Origin: Clostridiales bacterium
Lineage (GTDB): Bacteria > Bacillota > Clostridia > Oscillospirales > Oscillospiraceae
Reading direction: 5' to 3'
DNA: 50,204 nucleotides
NCBI GenBank assembly: GCA_012838665.1
Contig: DUOX01000044.1
Location: 1 to 50,204, forward strand
This document shows positions 17,803 to 27,437 of this stretch, piece by piece (position 1 is the stretch's first letter; each line of letters begins with the position of its first letter). The position numbers and the translations under genes are program-made. The notes under the pieces are model-generated. The model made no database searches. It was not told the DNA's origin and saw only the letters and a program-made list of their open reading frames with translations.

Positions 17803-18426
17803 ATGCCTAAAGCTTTAGTATATAACATGGCCGGCGAGCAGGTCGGCGAGGTCCAGCTCTCCGAAGCCATTTTCGGCATCGAGCCCAACGAACACATTCT
17901 TCATGATGCCGTAAGGAGTTACCTGGCCAATCAGAGACAGGGTACACAGAGCGCCCTGACCCGCGCGGAGGTTTCCGGCGGCGGCAGAAAGCCCTGGCGT
18001 CAGAAGGGCACAGGCCGTGCCCGGGCAGGCTCCATCAGGGCACCCCACTGGACTCACGGCGGTGTCGCCTTTGCCCCCAAGCCCCGCGATTACAGTTACT
18101 CACTTAACAAAAAGGAAAAGCGCCTGGCCCTTAAGAGCGCCTTGTCCTCCAAGGCGGCGGAGGGAAACATTATTGTCATTGACGAGCTGAAGGTTGACGA
18201 GATTAAGACCAAGGCCTTCAAAAACTTCCTTGACAAGATTCAGGTCACCGGCAAAGCGCTGGTCATTACCCGCGAGGCGGACGAAAAGGTAGTTAAAAGC
18301 GCCCGGAATATACCCGGCGTCAGCACCACCATTGCGACCATCCTCTCGCCCTACGAGATACTGAACAGCCGCAAGCTTGTTGTTGACAAGGCTGCGCTGG
18401 AGAAAATCGAGGAGGTGTACTCCTAA
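17803..18426 (+). CDS. rplD: 50S ribosomal protein L4
   Basis: 207 residues. The extended exit-tunnel loop is visible as [20 protein letters not shown] around residues 61-82. In E. coli L4 represses its own S10 operon by binding the leader, so it is a natural candidate effector of the structured leaders here, although that mechanism is not known to be shared. Its TAA overlaps the ATG of rplW by one base (TAATG), indicating tight translational coupling. Confidence 0.99.
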   Translation: MPKALVYNMAGEQVGEVQLSEAIFGIEPNEHILHDAVRSYLANQRQGTQSALTRAEVSGGGRKPWRQKGTGRARAGSIRAPHWTHGGVAFAPKPRDYSYSLNKKEKRLALKSALSSKAAEGNIIVIDELKVDEIKTKAFKNFLDKIQVTGKALVITREADEKVVKSARNIPGVSTTIATILSPYEILNSRKLVVDKAALEKIEEVYS

Positions 18427-18722
18427 TGAAATCACCTTATGATATCATCATCCGGCCCATCATCACTGAGCAATCCATGGAGGATCTGGACATCAAGAAG
18501 TATGTGTTTGAAGTAGCCAAGGATGCGAACAAAATAGAGATAAAGAAGGCCATCGAGGAGATTTTCGGTGTAACCGTAATTAAGGTCACCACCACCAATG
18601 TCCCGGGTAAACAGAAGCGCACCGGCGCTTACCCCAAGGGCTACACAGCTTCTTGGAAAAAGGCCGTGGTTAAGCTCAGCGAAGATTCCAAGAACATTGA
18701 AATCTTCGAAGGTATGGCGTAA
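18426..18722 (+). CDS. rplW: 50S ribosomal protein L23
   Basis: 98 residues, starting [18 protein letters not shown], the expected L23 N-terminus. L23 sits at the tunnel exit and docks trigger factor, SRP and the Sec translocon. It shares one base with the rplD stop and lies 15 nt before rplB. Confidence 0.99.
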   Translation: MKSPYDIIIRPIITEQSMEDLDIKKYVFEVAKDANKIEIKKAIEEIFGVTVIKVTTTNVPGKQKRTGAYPKGYTASWKKAVVKLSEDSKNIEIFEGMA

Positions 18723-18737
18723 GGGAGGAAATAAGAT

Positions 18738-19586
18738 ATGTCAATAAAAACTTACAGGCCTACCACTCCGGCCCGCAGAAATATGTCAGTATTGGGTTTT
18801 GAAGGCGTCGATAAGCAGGCCAAACCCGAAAAGAAACTGACGGAGGTTCTGAAAAAGAAGTCCGGTCGAAACAATTATGGACACATTACAGTACGCCATC
18901 ATGGCGGCGGAAACAAGCGCAAGTACCGCATCATAGATTTCAAGCGCAACAAGTTTGATGTTCCCGGTACGGTTCTGCGCCTTGAATACGACCCCAACCG
19001 CAGCGCCAACATTGCGCTGGTTGAATATACCGACGGCGAGCGCCGCTACATTCTCGCCCCCGTGGGTCTGAAAGCAGGGGACACTGTTCTGGCTTCCGCC
19101 TCTGCCGACATTAAGCCCGGAAACGCCCTGCCTATACAGAACATCCCCGTGGGCACCTTTATCCACAATATCGAACTGTATCCCGGCAAGGGCGGCCAGC
19201 TTGTCCGCAGCGCCGGCACCGCCGCCCAGCTCATGGCTAAAGAGGGCGACATGGCCCAGCTTAGACTCCCTTCCGGAGAATACCGCAAGGTGCGCATTAA
19301 CTGCATGGCCACCATTGGCCAGGTGGGGAACATTGACCATGCAAACATCTCCATCGGCAAAGCGGGCCGTAAGCGCCACATGGGTTGGAGACCCTCTGTC
19401 CGCGGTTCCGCGATGAACCCCGTTGACCACCCCCACGGCGGTGGTGAGGGCAAGGCGCCCATCGGACGGCCCAGCCCCGTTACTCCCTGGGGTAAGCCCA
19501 CTCTGGGATACAAGACCCGCAAGGCTAATCACCCCAGCGATCAATTTATAGTTAAACGCCGCAGTTCCAAGCAAGGAGGGAGATGA
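18738..19586 (+). CDS. rplB: 50S ribosomal protein L2
   Basis: 282 residues, slightly longer than the usual 273-277. The N-terminus [18 protein letters not shown] and the functional loop [18 protein letters not shown], which contains the histidine linked to peptidyl transfer, are intact. L2 joins subunits and contacts the peptidyl transferase centre. A GGAGG at the very end of the gene (19575-19579) serves rpsS, which begins 4 nt after the stop. Confidence 0.99.
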   Translation: MSIKTYRPTTPARRNMSVLGFEGVDKQAKPEKKLTEVLKKKSGRNNYGHITVRHHGGGNKRKYRIIDFKRNKFDVPGTVLRLEYDPNRSANIALVEYTDGERRYILAPVGLKAGDTVLASASADIKPGNALPIQNIPVGTFIHNIELYPGKGGQLVRSAGTAAQLMAKEGDMAQLRLPSGEYRKVRINCMATIGQVGNIDHANISIGKAGRKRHMGWRPSVRGSAMNPVDHPHGGGEGKAPIGRPSPVTPWGKPTLGYKTRKANHPSDQFIVKRRSSKQGGR

Positions 19587-19590
19587 GTAA

Positions 19591-19863
19591 ATGAGCAGAA
19601 GTGTTAAGAAAGGCCCCTTCGCAGCTCCCTATCTGTTGAAGAAGGTCGAAGAATTGAACAAAACTGGCGAAAAGAAAGTCATCAAGACTTGGAGCCGCGC
19701 TTCAACCATTTTCCCGTCCTTTGTTGGCCACACCATCGCGGTACACGATGGGCGCAGGCATGTGCCTGTATATATTACGGAGGACATGGTCGGTCACAAG
19801 CTGGGCGAGTTTGCCCCCACCAGGACCTTCCGTGGCCATGCCGGAAGCAAAACCGGAAGATAA
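19591..19863 (+). CDS. rpsS: 30S ribosomal protein S19
   Basis: 90 residues, beginning [19 protein letters not shown] with the conserved histidine-containing [20 protein letters not shown] segment near the C-terminus. S19 is in the small-subunit head and pairs with S13. Its ribosome binding site lies inside the end of rplB. The gap to rplV is 12 nt. Confidence 0.99.
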   Translation: MSRSVKKGPFAAPYLLKKVEELNKTGEKKVIKTWSRASTIFPSFVGHTIAVHDGRRHVPVYITEDMVGHKLGEFAPTRTFRGHAGSKTGR

Positions 19864-19875
19864 GGAGGAGATAAA

Positions 19876-20211
19876 ATGGAAGCAAGAGCAAATCTGAAAT
19901 ATGCCCGCATATCTCCCCGGAAGGTCAAGATAGTTTGTGATCTCATCCGCGGCAAGGATACAAAGACCGCAGAGGCTATTTTGATGCAGACGCCTAAAGC
20001 GGCCAGTGAGCTTATGCTTAAGCTGCTCCGCAGCGCAGTGGCAAACGCAGAAAATAATCACCAAATGGATCCCGACAAACTCTATGTCTCCGAGACCTAT
20101 GTCAGCCCCGGCCCCATCCTCAAGAGGGGAAGACCCAGGGCACAAGGCCGGTTTTACAGGATTAACAAGAGAACCAGCCACATCACCATCGTTGTGGCCG
20201 AGAGAGAATAG
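19876..20211 (+). CDS. rplV: 50S ribosomal protein L22
   Basis: 111 residues. The tunnel-lining beta hairpin is visible toward the C-terminus ([19 protein letters not shown]), the site where macrolide resistance changes occur in other bacteria; the loop here looks ordinary. ATG at 19876 follows AAGGAGGAG. The gap to rpsC is 14 nt. Confidence 0.99.
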   Translation: MEARANLKYARISPRKVKIVCDLIRGKDTKTAEAILMQTPKAASELMLKLLRSAVANAENNHQMDPDKLYVSETYVSPGPILKRGRPRAQGRFYRINKRTSHITIVVAERE

Positions 20212-20225
20212 GGAGGAGGCGTAGT

Positions 20226-21026
20226 ATGGGACAAAAAGTTCATCCTCACGGTCTGCGTGTGGGCGTCATTAAAGACTGGGATTCCCGCTGGTATGCCCGC
20301 GACGATAAGGTGGGCGACCTTATAGTAGAGGACTTTAAAATCCGTAAATATTTGAAGGAGACCCTGTATTCCGCAGGTGTTCCCAGAATAGAAATTGAAC
20401 GCGACAGCGCCAAGGTTCGCATATTTATTCACTGCTCCCGCCCCGGCGTGGTTATCGGCAAGGGCGGCGCGGAGATAGAGCGCCTGAGGCAGACTGTTGA
20501 TAAAATGATTGGCAAGCCCGTTGCCATTTCAATTGTGGAAGTCCGCACACCGGACACCAATGCCCAACTGGTGGCTGAAAACATCGCACAGCAGCTGGAG
20601 AAGCGCATCGGCTTCAGAAGAGCCATGAAGAACGCCATGGGCCGCGCAATGCGTATGGGCGCCAAGGGCATAAAGATCATGGTTTCCGGCCGTCTCGGCG
20701 GCGCCGAAATTGCTCGCAGTGAAAGCTATCATGAGGGCACCATTCCCCTGCAGACCATCAGAGCTGACATTGATTACGGCTTTGCCGAAGCCGCCACAAC
20801 CTATGGCCGCATCGGAGTAAAGGTTTGGATTTACAAGGGCGAGGTGCTCAGCCAGACCCTGCGCACAACCCCCCGCACACTTGATTTGAATCGCCGGAGC
20901 GATCGTCGCCGCAGCGACAGGCGTGATAGGAGGGGCGGACAGGGCAGCACCCGCAGCCGTCAGGGCGGTCAATACACCCGTCCGGCAGCATCTGCCGACA
21001 CTCCCACGGAAGGAGGCAATGCATAA
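20226..21026 (+). CDS. rpsC: 30S ribosomal protein S3 with arginine-rich C-terminal tail
   Basis: 266 residues, longer than the roughly 210-220 of most S3 proteins. The N-terminus [20 protein letters not shown] and the KH domain motif [16 protein letters not shown] are intact. The extra length is a C-terminal tail of about 50 residues rich in Arg, Asp, Gly and Ser ([20 protein letters not shown], then a Thr/Ala/Glu-rich end). Such tails occur in some other S3 proteins; a function is not evident. S3 lines the mRNA entry channel. Its TAA overlaps the rplP ATG by one base. Confidence 0.98.
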   Translation: MGQKVHPHGLRVGVIKDWDSRWYARDDKVGDLIVEDFKIRKYLKETLYSAGVPRIEIERDSAKVRIFIHCSRPGVVIGKGGAEIERLRQTVDKMIGKPVAISIVEVRTPDTNAQLVAENIAQQLEKRIGFRRAMKNAMGRAMRMGAKGIKIMVSGRLGGAEIARSESYHEGTIPLQTIRADIDYGFAEAATTYGRIGVKVWIYKGEVLSQTLRTTPRTLDLNRRSDRRRSDRRDRRGGQGSTRSRQGGQYTRPAASADTPTEGGNA

Positions 21027-21463
21027 TGCTTTTGCCTAAGAGAGTTAAATACCGCAAGGTCCAGCGAGGCCGTATGAAGGGTAAAGCTACCCGGGGTAAT
21101 ATGATTTCATATGGCGAGTACGGCCTGGTGGCAATGGAGCCAAGCTGGATAACATCTAATCAGATAGAAGCCGCACGTATTGCCATGACCCGCTATACAA
21201 AGCGCGGCGGTAAAGTTTGGATAAAAATATTCCCCGACAAGCCGGTAACCGCGAAACCCGCCGAGACCCGCATGGGTTCCGGTAAGGGTTCTCCCGAATA
21301 CTGGGTAGCAGTGGTAAAACCCGGCCGTATCATGTTTGAGATTGCCGGAGTAAGCGAGGAAGTAGCCCGGGAGGCCCTGCGTCTTGCCAGCCACAAGCTG
21401 CCTTGCAAGACTAAGTTTGTAAAGCGTGAAGTCCAGGCTGAGTCAGAGACAGGTGGTGAATAA
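21026..21463 (+). CDS. rplP: 50S ribosomal protein L16
   Basis: 145 residues, starting [19 protein letters not shown]. The conserved [22 protein letters not shown] block is present around residues 78-100. L16 contacts the A-site tRNA and matures late in subunit assembly. It shares one base with rpsC and precedes rpmC by one nucleotide. Confidence 0.99.
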   Translation: MLLPKRVKYRKVQRGRMKGKATRGNMISYGEYGLVAMEPSWITSNQIEAARIAMTRYTKRGGKVWIKIFPDKPVTAKPAETRMGSGKGSPEYWVAVVKPGRIMFEIAGVSEEVAREALRLASHKLPCKTKFVKREVQAESETGGE

Positions 21464-21464
21464 G

Positions 21465-21668
21465 ATGAAGGCAAGTGAAATGCGCGGCATGTCCGCGGCT
21501 GAGCTTCAGGAAAAACTCAGAGAGCTCAAAAAGGATCTGTTTATGCTCCGCATGCAGCATGCGACCAATCATCTTGACAATCCCGTCAAGATCTCCGCTG
21601 TGCGGCGTGATATTGCCCGAGTCAAGACCGTAATCCGCGAAAAGCAGCTCGAGCAGTTGAGGAGGTAA
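21465..21668 (+). CDS. rpmC: 50S ribosomal protein L29
   Basis: 67 residues starting [20 protein letters not shown], with the usual two-helix hairpin pattern. The frame is open from 21426, but that would overlap rplP by 38 nt; the ATG at 21465 has AGGTGG nine nt before it. A GGAGG at the end of the gene (21661-21665) serves rpsQ. Confidence 0.98.
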   Translation: MKASEMRGMSAAELQEKLRELKKDLFMLRMQHATNHLDNPVKISAVRRDIARVKTVIREKQLEQLRR

Positions 21669-21674
21669 GTGAAA

Positions 21675-21938
21675 ATGAGTGAAGTAAGAACAACTTCCCG
21701 CAAGACCCGCGTAGGCAAGGTCGTGTCCGACAAAATGGACAAGACAGTTGTCGTCACAGTGGAGACACGTGTTGCCCATCCCCTTTACAAAAAGATTATA
21801 AACAGGACCTACCGCCTGAAAGCTCATGACGAAAACAATGAGTGCAGAATTGGTGATATAGTAAGAGTTATGGAGACCCGCCCCTTGTCCCGTGACAAGA
21901 GATGGCGCGTGGTCAAAATTATAGAGAAGGCAAAGTAA
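21675..21938 (+). CDS. rpsQ: 30S ribosomal protein S17
   Basis: 87 residues. The N-terminus [27 protein letters not shown] is the standard S17 OB-fold start. A GTG at 21669 directly follows the rpmC stop and would add two residues, but it is only 3 nt from the ribosome binding site; the ATG at 21675 is 9 nt away and preferred. The gap to rplN is 12 nt. Confidence 0.98.
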   Translation: MSEVRTTSRKTRVGKVVSDKMDKTVVVTVETRVAHPLYKKIINRTYRLKAHDENNECRIGDIVRVMETRPLSRDKRWRVVKIIEKAK

Positions 21939-21950
21939 GGAGGCGCCGAA

Positions 21951-22319
21951 ATGATACAACAGGAATCTTATCTGAAGGTCGCCGACAATACCGGCGCCAA
22001 AGAAATAAAGTGCATCAGAGTTCTGGGCGGCTCCAGGCGCAGATACGCCAATATCGGCGATGTTATCGTGGCTTCCGTTCGTAAGGCAGCCCCCGGCGGC
22101 TCTGTTAAGAAGGGCGATGTCGTTCGTGCGGTTGTGGTACGTTCGGCAAAGGGAGTGCGCCGCCCCGACGGCACATATGTCCGTTTCGACGAGAATGCGG
22201 CCGTCCTCATCCGTGAGGACAAAAACCCCTGCGGCACCCGTATCTTTGGCCCCGTCGCCCGTGAGCTCCGCGACAAGGATTTCATGAAAATCCTGTCCCT
22301 GGCTCCTGAAGTCATATAG
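21951..22319 (+). CDS. rplN: 50S ribosomal protein L14
   Basis: 122 residues, the invariant L14 length, starting [20 protein letters not shown] and ending with [21 protein letters not shown]14 lies at the subunit interface. GGAGG precedes the ATG, and the next ribosome binding site overlaps its stop codon. Confidence 0.99.
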   Translation: MIQQESYLKVADNTGAKEIKCIRVLGGSRRRYANIGDVIVASVRKAAPGGSVKKGDVVRAVVVRSAKGVRRPDGTYVRFDENAAVLIREDKNPCGTRIFGPVARELRDKDFMKILSLAPEVI

Positions 22320-22331
22320 GAGGGCTTGAAG

Positions 22332-22640
22332 ATGAATATTAGGAAAGACGATATGGTTATTGTCCTGTCCGGTAAGGACAAGGGAAAGAAAGGCAAAGTC
22401 CTCTCCGCGTTCCCCAAGAGCGGCAAGGTTATAGTGGAAGGCGTTAACGTGGCCTCCAAGCACCAGAAGCCCCGTAAGCAAGGTGAAGAGGGCGGCATAA
22501 TCAAGAAGGAAACTCCCATTTACGCCTGCAAAGTCATGCGCGTCTGCCCCAAGTGCGATAAGCCCACCAGAGTGGGTCACAAGTTCCTTGAGGACGGCAC
22601 AAAGGTCAGAGTATGCAAAAAATGCGGCGAGGCCATATAG
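22332..22640 (+). CDS. rplX: 50S ribosomal protein L24
   Basis: 102 residues with the KOW motif [19 protein letters not shown] near the N-terminus. Two CxxC pairs (CPKC and CKKC) lie in the C-terminal third, a zinc-ribbon-like feature seen in many bacterial L24 proteins. A TTG at 22326 is in frame, but it is only 1 nt from GGAGGG; the ATG at 22332 is properly spaced. L24 is an assembly initiator. Confidence 0.98.
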   Translation: MNIRKDDMVIVLSGKDKGKKGKVLSAFPKSGKVIVEGVNVASKHQKPRKQGEEGGIIKKETPIYACKVMRVCPKCDKPTRVGHKFLEDGTKVRVCKKCGEAI

Positions 22641-22658
22641 GAGAGGAGAGAGACTTAA

Positions 22659-23201
22659 ATGGCAAGAATGAAGAAAAAATACCTTGAGGAAGTCGCTCCC
22701 GCTCTTATGCAGAAATTTGGCTACAAGAACTCCATGCAGATTCCCAAACTGGAGAAGATAGTCATCAGCGTAGGCTGCGGCGACTGCAAGGACAACGCCA
22801 AGGCGCTTGACGCCGTTGTACGTGATATTAGCACCATTGCCGGGCAGAAGGCCGTGGTTACAACCGCTAAAAAATCCGTGGCCAACTTCAAGCTCCGTAC
22901 CGGAATGAAGATTGGCGTTAAGGTTACTCTGCGTAAAGACCGCATGTGGGAGTTCCTTGACAGGCTGTTCAACGTTGCGTTGCCCCGTGTACGTGACTTC
23001 CGCGGCATCTCCCCGGATGCCTTCGACGGGCGCGGCAACTACAACTTGGGCGTCAAGGAGCAGATAATTTTCCCCGAAATTGATTACGACAAGATCGAGA
23101 AGCTGCGTGGTATGAACATTGCGATTTGCACCACTGCCAAGACAGATGAAGAGGCCAGAGAGCTCTTAAAGCTTCTGGGTGCCCCCTTTATCCACGCTTA
23201 G
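22659..23201 (+). CDS. rplE: 50S ribosomal protein L5
   Basis: 180 residues. The conserved [18 protein letters not shown] segment and the C-terminal LKLLGAPF are present. L5 binds 5S rRNA in the central protuberance. ATG at 22659 follows GGAGAGGAG. The gap to rpsN is 10 nt. Confidence 0.99.
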   Translation: MARMKKKYLEEVAPALMQKFGYKNSMQIPKLEKIVISVGCGDCKDNAKALDAVVRDISTIAGQKAVVTTAKKSVANFKLRTGMKIGVKVTLRKDRMWEFLDRLFNVALPRVRDFRGISPDAFDGRGNYNLGVKEQIIFPEIDYDKIEKLRGMNIAICTTAKTDEEARELLKLLGAPFIHA

Positions 23202-23211
23202 GAGGTAAAAT

Positions 23212-23397
23212 ATGGCGAAAAAATCTTTGATTCTCAAGCAGCAGGCCCCTGCAAAGTTCTCCACCAGAAGGTATAATCGTTGCAAAATCTGCGGTCGGCC
23301 TCACGCGTACCTGCGCAACTACGGTGTCTGCCGTATTTGCTTCCGGGAACTGGCCTACAAGGGACAGATCCCCGGCGTGAGAAAGGCATCCTGGTAA
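23212..23397 (+). CDS. rpsN: 30S ribosomal protein S14, zinc-binding type Z
   Basis: 61 residues, the short C+ form of S14. Four zinc ligands are visible in [17 protein letters not shown] and the following RIC. The ending GVRKASW is typical. The start follows GGAGG at 23201-23205. It is followed by an unusually long 209-nt gap before rpsH. Confidence 0.99.
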   Translation: MAKKSLILKQQAPAKFSTRRYNRCKICGRPHAYLRNYGVCRICFRELAYKGQIPGVRKASW

Positions 23398-23606
23398 GAG
23401 GCTGTCTGGGCATGCCCTGGATTAAGCCGGCGGCTTGCGGGATTTGACCTCAATCCTCGGTTTTTTGCCGGTGCTGCCCCAGCCGCCCCATATGCAGGGC
23501 AAAGCTAAAATCTCTAAGGACGGCGAAAGGCCGAGCTGTATATTGCTCCGGAACCTCGCCGCCTGAACAGACAAATTGTCTGTAACTCTAATAAGGAGGA
23601 AAATCA
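23398..23606 (+). promoter_or_regulatory. Structured intergenic RNA between rpsN and rpsH
   Basis: No gene is credible here. Hand folding gives domain 1: GGCTG 23400-23404 plus GGGCA 23408-23412 (a 3-nt TCT bulge between them) pairs perfectly with 23475-23484; inside, GCCGGC 23426-23431 pairs with GCCGGT 23467-23472, enclosing GGATT 23440-23444 with AATCC 23452-23456. Domain 2: CGGCGA 23521-23526 pairs with TCGCCG 23556-23561, enclosing GAGC 23533-23536 with GCTC 23545-23548. A third short hairpin ACAGAC/GTCTGT spans 23567-23583. The rpsH ribosome binding site AGGAGG follows. A feedback role for S8, which controls the spc operon in E. coli, is inference. Confidence 0.62.
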
Positions 23607-24005
23607 ATGCAAATTACTGATCCCATTGCCGATATGCTGACTCGCATCCGCAATGCTGCTAACGCCAAGCATGCTACAGTGGATATTCCCGCCTCCAAGA
23701 TGAAAAAGGCAATAGCCGAAATATTGCTGGAAGAGGGATATATTAAAAACTATCAGCTAATTGACGACGGCACTCAGGGAATTATCCGCATTACACTGAA
23801 ATATCTTCCCGGCAAGGAAAATGCCATTACCGGCCTCCGCAGGGTGTCAAAACCCGGCCTGCGTGTATATGCCGGTGCCGATGAGTTGCCCCGCGTGCTC
23901 CGGGGCCTGGGCATTGCCATAATCTCTACTTCCAGGGGCATCATGACCGACAAAAAGGCTCGTCAGGAGCACGTCGGCGGCGAAGTCCTGGCGTTTGTCT
24001 GGTAA
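23607..24005 (+). CDS. rpsH: 30S ribosomal protein S8
   Basis: 132 residues starting [22 protein letters not shown], with the C-terminal [21 protein letters not shown] block. S8 binds helix 21 of 16S rRNA early in assembly and in E. coli represses the spc operon. It lies directly downstream of a structured 209-nt gap. AAGGAGG precedes the ATG. Confidence 0.99.
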   Translation: MQITDPIADMLTRIRNAANAKHATVDIPASKMKKAIAEILLEEGYIKNYQLIDDGTQGIIRITLKYLPGKENAITGLRRVSKPGLRVYAGADELPRVLRGLGIAIISTSRGIMTDKKARQEHVGGEVLAFVW

Positions 24006-24019
24006 GGGAGGGTACGAAT

Positions 24020-24562
24020 ATGTCAAGAATAGGAAGAGCACCCATTACCCTGCCCGCCGGTGTGGAAGTAACGGTGGACAGTTCAAATCATATTACTGTA
24101 AAGGGACCCAAAGGTACTCTTGAGCGCGATTTGGTCCCTCAGATAAAAGTCGAAGTTGAAGGGAACGTAGTAAAAGTTTCTCGTCCCAACGACGAAAAAA
24201 AGAACAGGTCCCTTCACGGGCTTACAAGAACACTGATAGCCAACATGGTAGAAGGCGTAACCAACGGTTTCTCCAAGACCCTTGAGATTCACGGAGTTGG
24301 CTTCAGAGTTACCAAGGAAGGCAAAAAGCTGGTTATGAACCTCGGATTTTCGCATCAGGTTATTGTTGAAGAAGTGCCTGGTATTACTGTTGAGGTTCCC
24401 AGCGCAAACCAGATTATCATTAAAGGTATTGACAAACAGTTGGTCGGTCAGTTTGCGGCAGACGTCAGGAGCAAGAGGCCTCCGGAGCCTTACCAGGGCA
24501 AAGGTATCAGGTACTCCAACGAGTATGTACGCCGCAAAGAAGGCAAGACCGGTGCTAAATAA
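24020..24562 (+). CDS. rplF: 50S ribosomal protein L6
   Basis: 180 residues starting MSRIGRAPITLPAGVEVTV, with the C-terminal signature RPPEPYQGKGIRYSNEYVRRKEGKTGAK. L6 lies near the GTPase-associated centre. GGGAGG precedes the start. The gap to rplR is 16 nt. Confidence 0.99.
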   Translation: MSRIGRAPITLPAGVEVTVDSSNHITVKGPKGTLERDLVPQIKVEVEGNVVKVSRPNDEKKNRSLHGLTRTLIANMVEGVTNGFSKTLEIHGVGFRVTKEGKKLVMNLGFSHQVIVEEVPGITVEVPSANQIIIKGIDKQLVGQFAADVRSKRPPEPYQGKGIRYSNEYVRRKEGKTGAK

Positions 24563-24578
24563 AGGGAGGTGTGCCTAA

Positions 24579-24938
24579 ATGATTAATAGACCTGATACAA
24601 GAGCTCAGCGCCAAAAGCGCCATAAGAGAGTCCGTGCGAAGATATCCGGCACGCCCGAAAAACCCAGGCTCTGCGTTTTTAGAAGCCTTAACCACATTTA
24701 CGCTCAAGTAATTGACGATGTAAACGGATGCACCCTTGTGTCCGCCTCTAGCGTCGAGAAGGATTTTGAAGGATCCGGCGGAAACTGCGAAGTTGCCAGG
24801 AAAGTCGGCAATCTTATTGCCCAGCGGGCCGTGGAAAAAGGTATCGAGAACGTGGTCTTTGACCGCGGCGGCTATATATATCACGGCCGTGTCAAGGAAT
24901 TGGCCGAAGGCGCCCGCGAGGGCGGCCTGAAGTTTTAG
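24579..24938 (+). CDS. rplR: 50S ribosomal protein L18
   Basis: 119 residues. The N-terminus [25 protein letters not shown] and the C-terminal [23 protein letters not shown] are characteristic. L18 binds 5S rRNA together with L5. GGGAGG lies before the ATG. Confidence 0.99.
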   Translation: MINRPDTRAQRQKRHKRVRAKISGTPEKPRLCVFRSLNHIYAQVIDDVNGCTLVSASSVEKDFEGSGGNCEVARKVGNLIAQRAVEKGIENVVFDRGGYIYHGRVKELAEGAREGGLKF

Positions 24939-24958
24939 CCGGGGAGGAGGAAACAAAT

Positions 24959-25483
24959 ATGGCTTATAATACTAATAGAGACAATAGACGTGGAGATGAG
25001 TCCCAGCCTGAGTTCACCGAAAAGGTAGTTTCCTTAAACCGTGTATCAAAGACCGTCAAGGGCGGCCGTATCTTCAAGTTTGCCGCACTGTGTGTGGTGG
25101 GCGACGGCAAGGGCCGCGTAGGCTTTGGTCTTGGCAAGGCAGGAGAGGTGTCCGAGGCTATCCGCAAGGGCATCGAGGACGCCAAGAAAAATGTCACAAC
25201 CATCACCATGTCAGGAACTACCATTCCCCATGAGGTGCTGGGTGTCTTTGGAGCCGGAAAAGTGCTCCTAAAGCCTGCGGCACCCGGTACCGGCGTTATC
25301 GCTGGCGGCCCAGTCCGTGCAATTGTTGAGGCGGCCGGAATTAAGGACGTCAGGGCTAAGAGCCTGCGTTCCAATAACCCCCAGAACGTTGTTGCGGCAA
25401 CAATGGTAGCTCTCCGCTCTCTGCGGGATGTCCATCAGGTTGCAGCTGTCAGGGGTAAATCACCTGAAGAGATCCTAGGTTAG
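24959..25483 (+). CDS. rpsE: 30S ribosomal protein S5
   Basis: 174 residues. The double-stranded RNA-binding region contains [28 protein letters not shown], and the [20 protein letters not shown] block follows. S5 lines the mRNA channel and affects decoding accuracy. The start follows GGGGAGGAGG. The gap to rpmD is 11 nt. Confidence 0.99.
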   Translation: MAYNTNRDNRRGDESQPEFTEKVVSLNRVSKTVKGGRIFKFAALCVVGDGKGRVGFGLGKAGEVSEAIRKGIEDAKKNVTTITMSGTTIPHEVLGVFGAGKVLLKPAAPGTGVIAGGPVRAIVEAAGIKDVRAKSLRSNNPQNVVAATMVALRSLRDVHQVAAVRGKSPEEILG

Positions 25484-25494
25484 GAGGGAAAGCA

Positions 25495-25674
25495 ATGGCA
25501 AATCTCAGAATAAAGCTCGTAAAGAGCTTAACAGGCAGATTGGATAGACATATTGCCACTGCCCACTCTCTCGGACTATCCAAAATCGGAGACGAGACCA
25601 TCCAGCCCGACAATCCCCAGACCAGAGGCAAGATAGCTCAAATCGGCTATTTGCTAGACGTCACAAAAGAATAA
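25495..25674 (+). CDS. rpmD: 50S ribosomal protein L30
   Basis: A short gene of 59 codons. Translation from the ATG at 25495 begins [19 protein letters not shown] and contains [20 protein letters not shown], the L30 core. GGAGGG precedes the start and the TAA at 25672 is followed at once by GGAGGTG for rplO. Position between rpsE and rplO is the canonical one. Confidence 0.98.
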   Translation: MANLRIKLVKSLTGRLDRHIATAHSLGLSKIGDETIQPDNPQTRGKIAQIGYLLDVTKE

Positions 25675-25687
25675 GGAGGTGCACATC

Positions 25688-26128
25688 ATGAATATACATG
25701 AGCTTTCTCCCGCTGCTGGCTCCACCCAGGTGGCCAAGCGCAAGGGCAGAGGACATGGCACCGGCAACGGAAAAACCGCAGGACGTGGCCACAAGGGCCA
25801 GAAGGCCCGCAGCGGCGGCGGAGTGCGCCCCGGCTTTGAAGGCGGACAGATGCCTTTGGCTCGCCGTGTCCCCAAAAGAGGCTTCAATAACATTTTTGCA
25901 AAGCCTCTGGAGACGGTAAATGTCTCCCGGTTGGAGATATTTGAAGACGGAGCGGTAGTTGGAGTACAGGAGCTACTTGATGCTAGGGTACTCTCCAAGT
26001 GCGTCTACGGCGTGAAGATTCTGGGCAACGGTGAGCTAACCAAAAAGCTAACTGTTAGAGCTTTTGCCTTCTCCGAAACTGCGAAACAAAAAATTGAGGC
26101 GGCAGGCGGAAAGGCAGAGGTGGTGTAA
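25688..26128 (+). CDS. rplO: 50S ribosomal protein L15
   Basis: 146 residues starting [22 protein letters not shown], followed by the Gly/Arg-rich N-terminal extension typical of L15. The frame opens at a GTG at 25679, but this overlaps the ribosome binding site AAGGAGGTG; the ATG at 25688 is preferred. The stop lies one nucleotide before the secY start. Confidence 0.98.
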   Translation: MNIHELSPAAGSTQVAKRKGRGHGTGNGKTAGRGHKGQKARSGGGVRPGFEGGQMPLARRVPKRGFNNIFAKPLETVNVSRLEIFEDGAVVGVQELLDARVLSKCVYGVKILGNGELTKKLTVRAFAFSETAKQKIEAAGGKAEVV

Positions 26129-26129
26129 A

Positions 26130-27422
26130 GTGCTCCAAACTATTCGTAACGCATGGAAGATTGAAGAGCTGCGTAGAAAGATGCTTTTTACGCTGTTCAT
26201 ATTGTTGCTTTACCGTATCGGTAACTCCGTGCCCGTACCTTATGTTGATGTGGCCCTTTTGAGATCATATTTTGCATCTTTGCAGAATACCGTATTGGGC
26301 CTGTACAATATAATGTCGGGAGGAGCTTTCTCCACTGCGACGATTTTTGCACTTTCCATCCAACCATATATTAACGCTTCCATTATAATGCAGCTTCTAT
26401 GCATTGCTATTCCCGCCCTGGAGCGTTTGCAGAAGGAAGGCGGGGAGGAAGGCAAAAAGAAGATTGCCAGCATTACCCGTTATGCCACGGTGGGCATAGG
26501 CCTGCTTCAGGGCCTGGCCTATTACCTGCTGATAAAAAACAACAATCTGTTGTCCGAGAGCGGCGTATGGCAGGGCATAGTTATAGTCTTGACCTTTACG
26601 GCAGGCAGCGCCCTTCTCATGTGGATGGGCGAGCAAATCACTGAATTTGGAATTGGAAACGGTATCTCCATTATCCTTTTTGCCAGCATAGTTTCGCGTT
26701 TCCCCAGGTCTCTCATCACCATGTTTTCCAACCTTGCCGCCGGCGCCCTAAGCTGGTATATACTTGTTCTGATACTGCTGGGCGCTTTGGCGATAATTGT
26801 GTTAATAGTCGTGGTGACCAATGCTGAAAGGCGGATACCTATCCAATACTCCAAACGTGTGGTTGGGCGGAAGATGTACGGCGGCCAGAGCACCCATCTT
26901 CCCATGAAGGTGAATATGTCCGGCGTCATGCCCGTCATCTTTGCTCAATCCATAGCTTCGCTGCCCGCCACTATTGGGGCATTTTTCGCAACGCCGCAGG
27001 AGGGCACCTTCTGGTACTCCTTACTGAAGGCCGTTGATACCAACTCCGGACTTTACGCATTATTCTATTTCCTGCTGATACTGTTTTTCAGCTATTTCTA
27101 TGCAACCGTCCAGTTTAATCCTATTGAGATAGCCAACAACTTAAAGAAGAACGGCGGATTTATCCCCGGCTTCAGGGCAGGAAAGCCCACCAGCGAATTC
27201 ATTCAGAAAGTGCTAAACAAGATCACTCTTTTCGGAGCCATCTATCTTGGCATTATTGCAGTGGCGCCCATCCTTATAGGCATCTTCAGCACACAGGCCA
27301 GCAATAGCGGCATCTCCCTGGGCGGAACATCCATCATAATAGTTGTCGGTGTTGCTCTGGAGACTGTAACTGCCCTCGAGTCTCAGATGCTTATGCGTCA
27401 CTATAAGGGATTCCTTGAATAG
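26130..27422 (+). CDS. secY: Preprotein translocase channel subunit SecY
   Basis: The central channel of the Sec translocon. From a GTG at 26130 the protein has 430 residues and begins MLQTIRNAWKIEELRRKMLF, the normal SecY N-terminus; an upstream ATG in the same frame at 26064 would overlap rplO by 65 nt and adds residues with no SecY similarity. Ten membrane segments are expected, and the plug region GAFSTATIFALSIQPYINASI and the cytoplasmic loop KRVVGRKMYGGQSTHLP are recognisable. It lies in the usual spot between rplO and adk, and its motor SecA is encoded at 4154. Confidence 0.98.
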   Translation: MLQTIRNAWKIEELRRKMLFTLFILLLYRIGNSVPVPYVDVALLRSYFASLQNTVLGLYNIMSGGAFSTATIFALSIQPYINASIIMQLLCIAIPALERLQKEGGEEGKKKIASITRYATVGIGLLQGLAYYLLIKNNNLLSESGVWQGIVIVLTFTAGSALLMWMGEQITEFGIGNGISIILFASIVSRFPRSLITMFSNLAAGALSWYILVLILLGALAIIVLIVVVTNAERRIPIQYSKRVVGRKMYGGQSTHLPMKVNMSGVMPVIFAQSIASLPATIGAFFATPQEGTFWYSLLKAVDTNSGLYALFYFLLILFFSYFYATVQFNPIEIANNLKKNGGFIPGFRAGKPTSEFIQKVLNKITLFGAIYLGIIAVAPILIGIFSTQASNSGISLGGTSIIIVVGVALETVTALESQMLMRHYKGFLE

Positions 27423-27437
27423 GACGGAGGGTGTTAA

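Noticed and set aside
21411-22580. A 389-codon minus-strand frame opposite rpmC, rpsQ, rplN and rplX
   Set aside because: It is antisense to four conserved ribosomal genes and has no protein similarity that I recognise.
26064-26129. An upstream ATG for SecY inside rplO
   Set aside because: The GTG at 26130 gives the standard SecY N-terminus; the extension is the rplO sequence in another frame.
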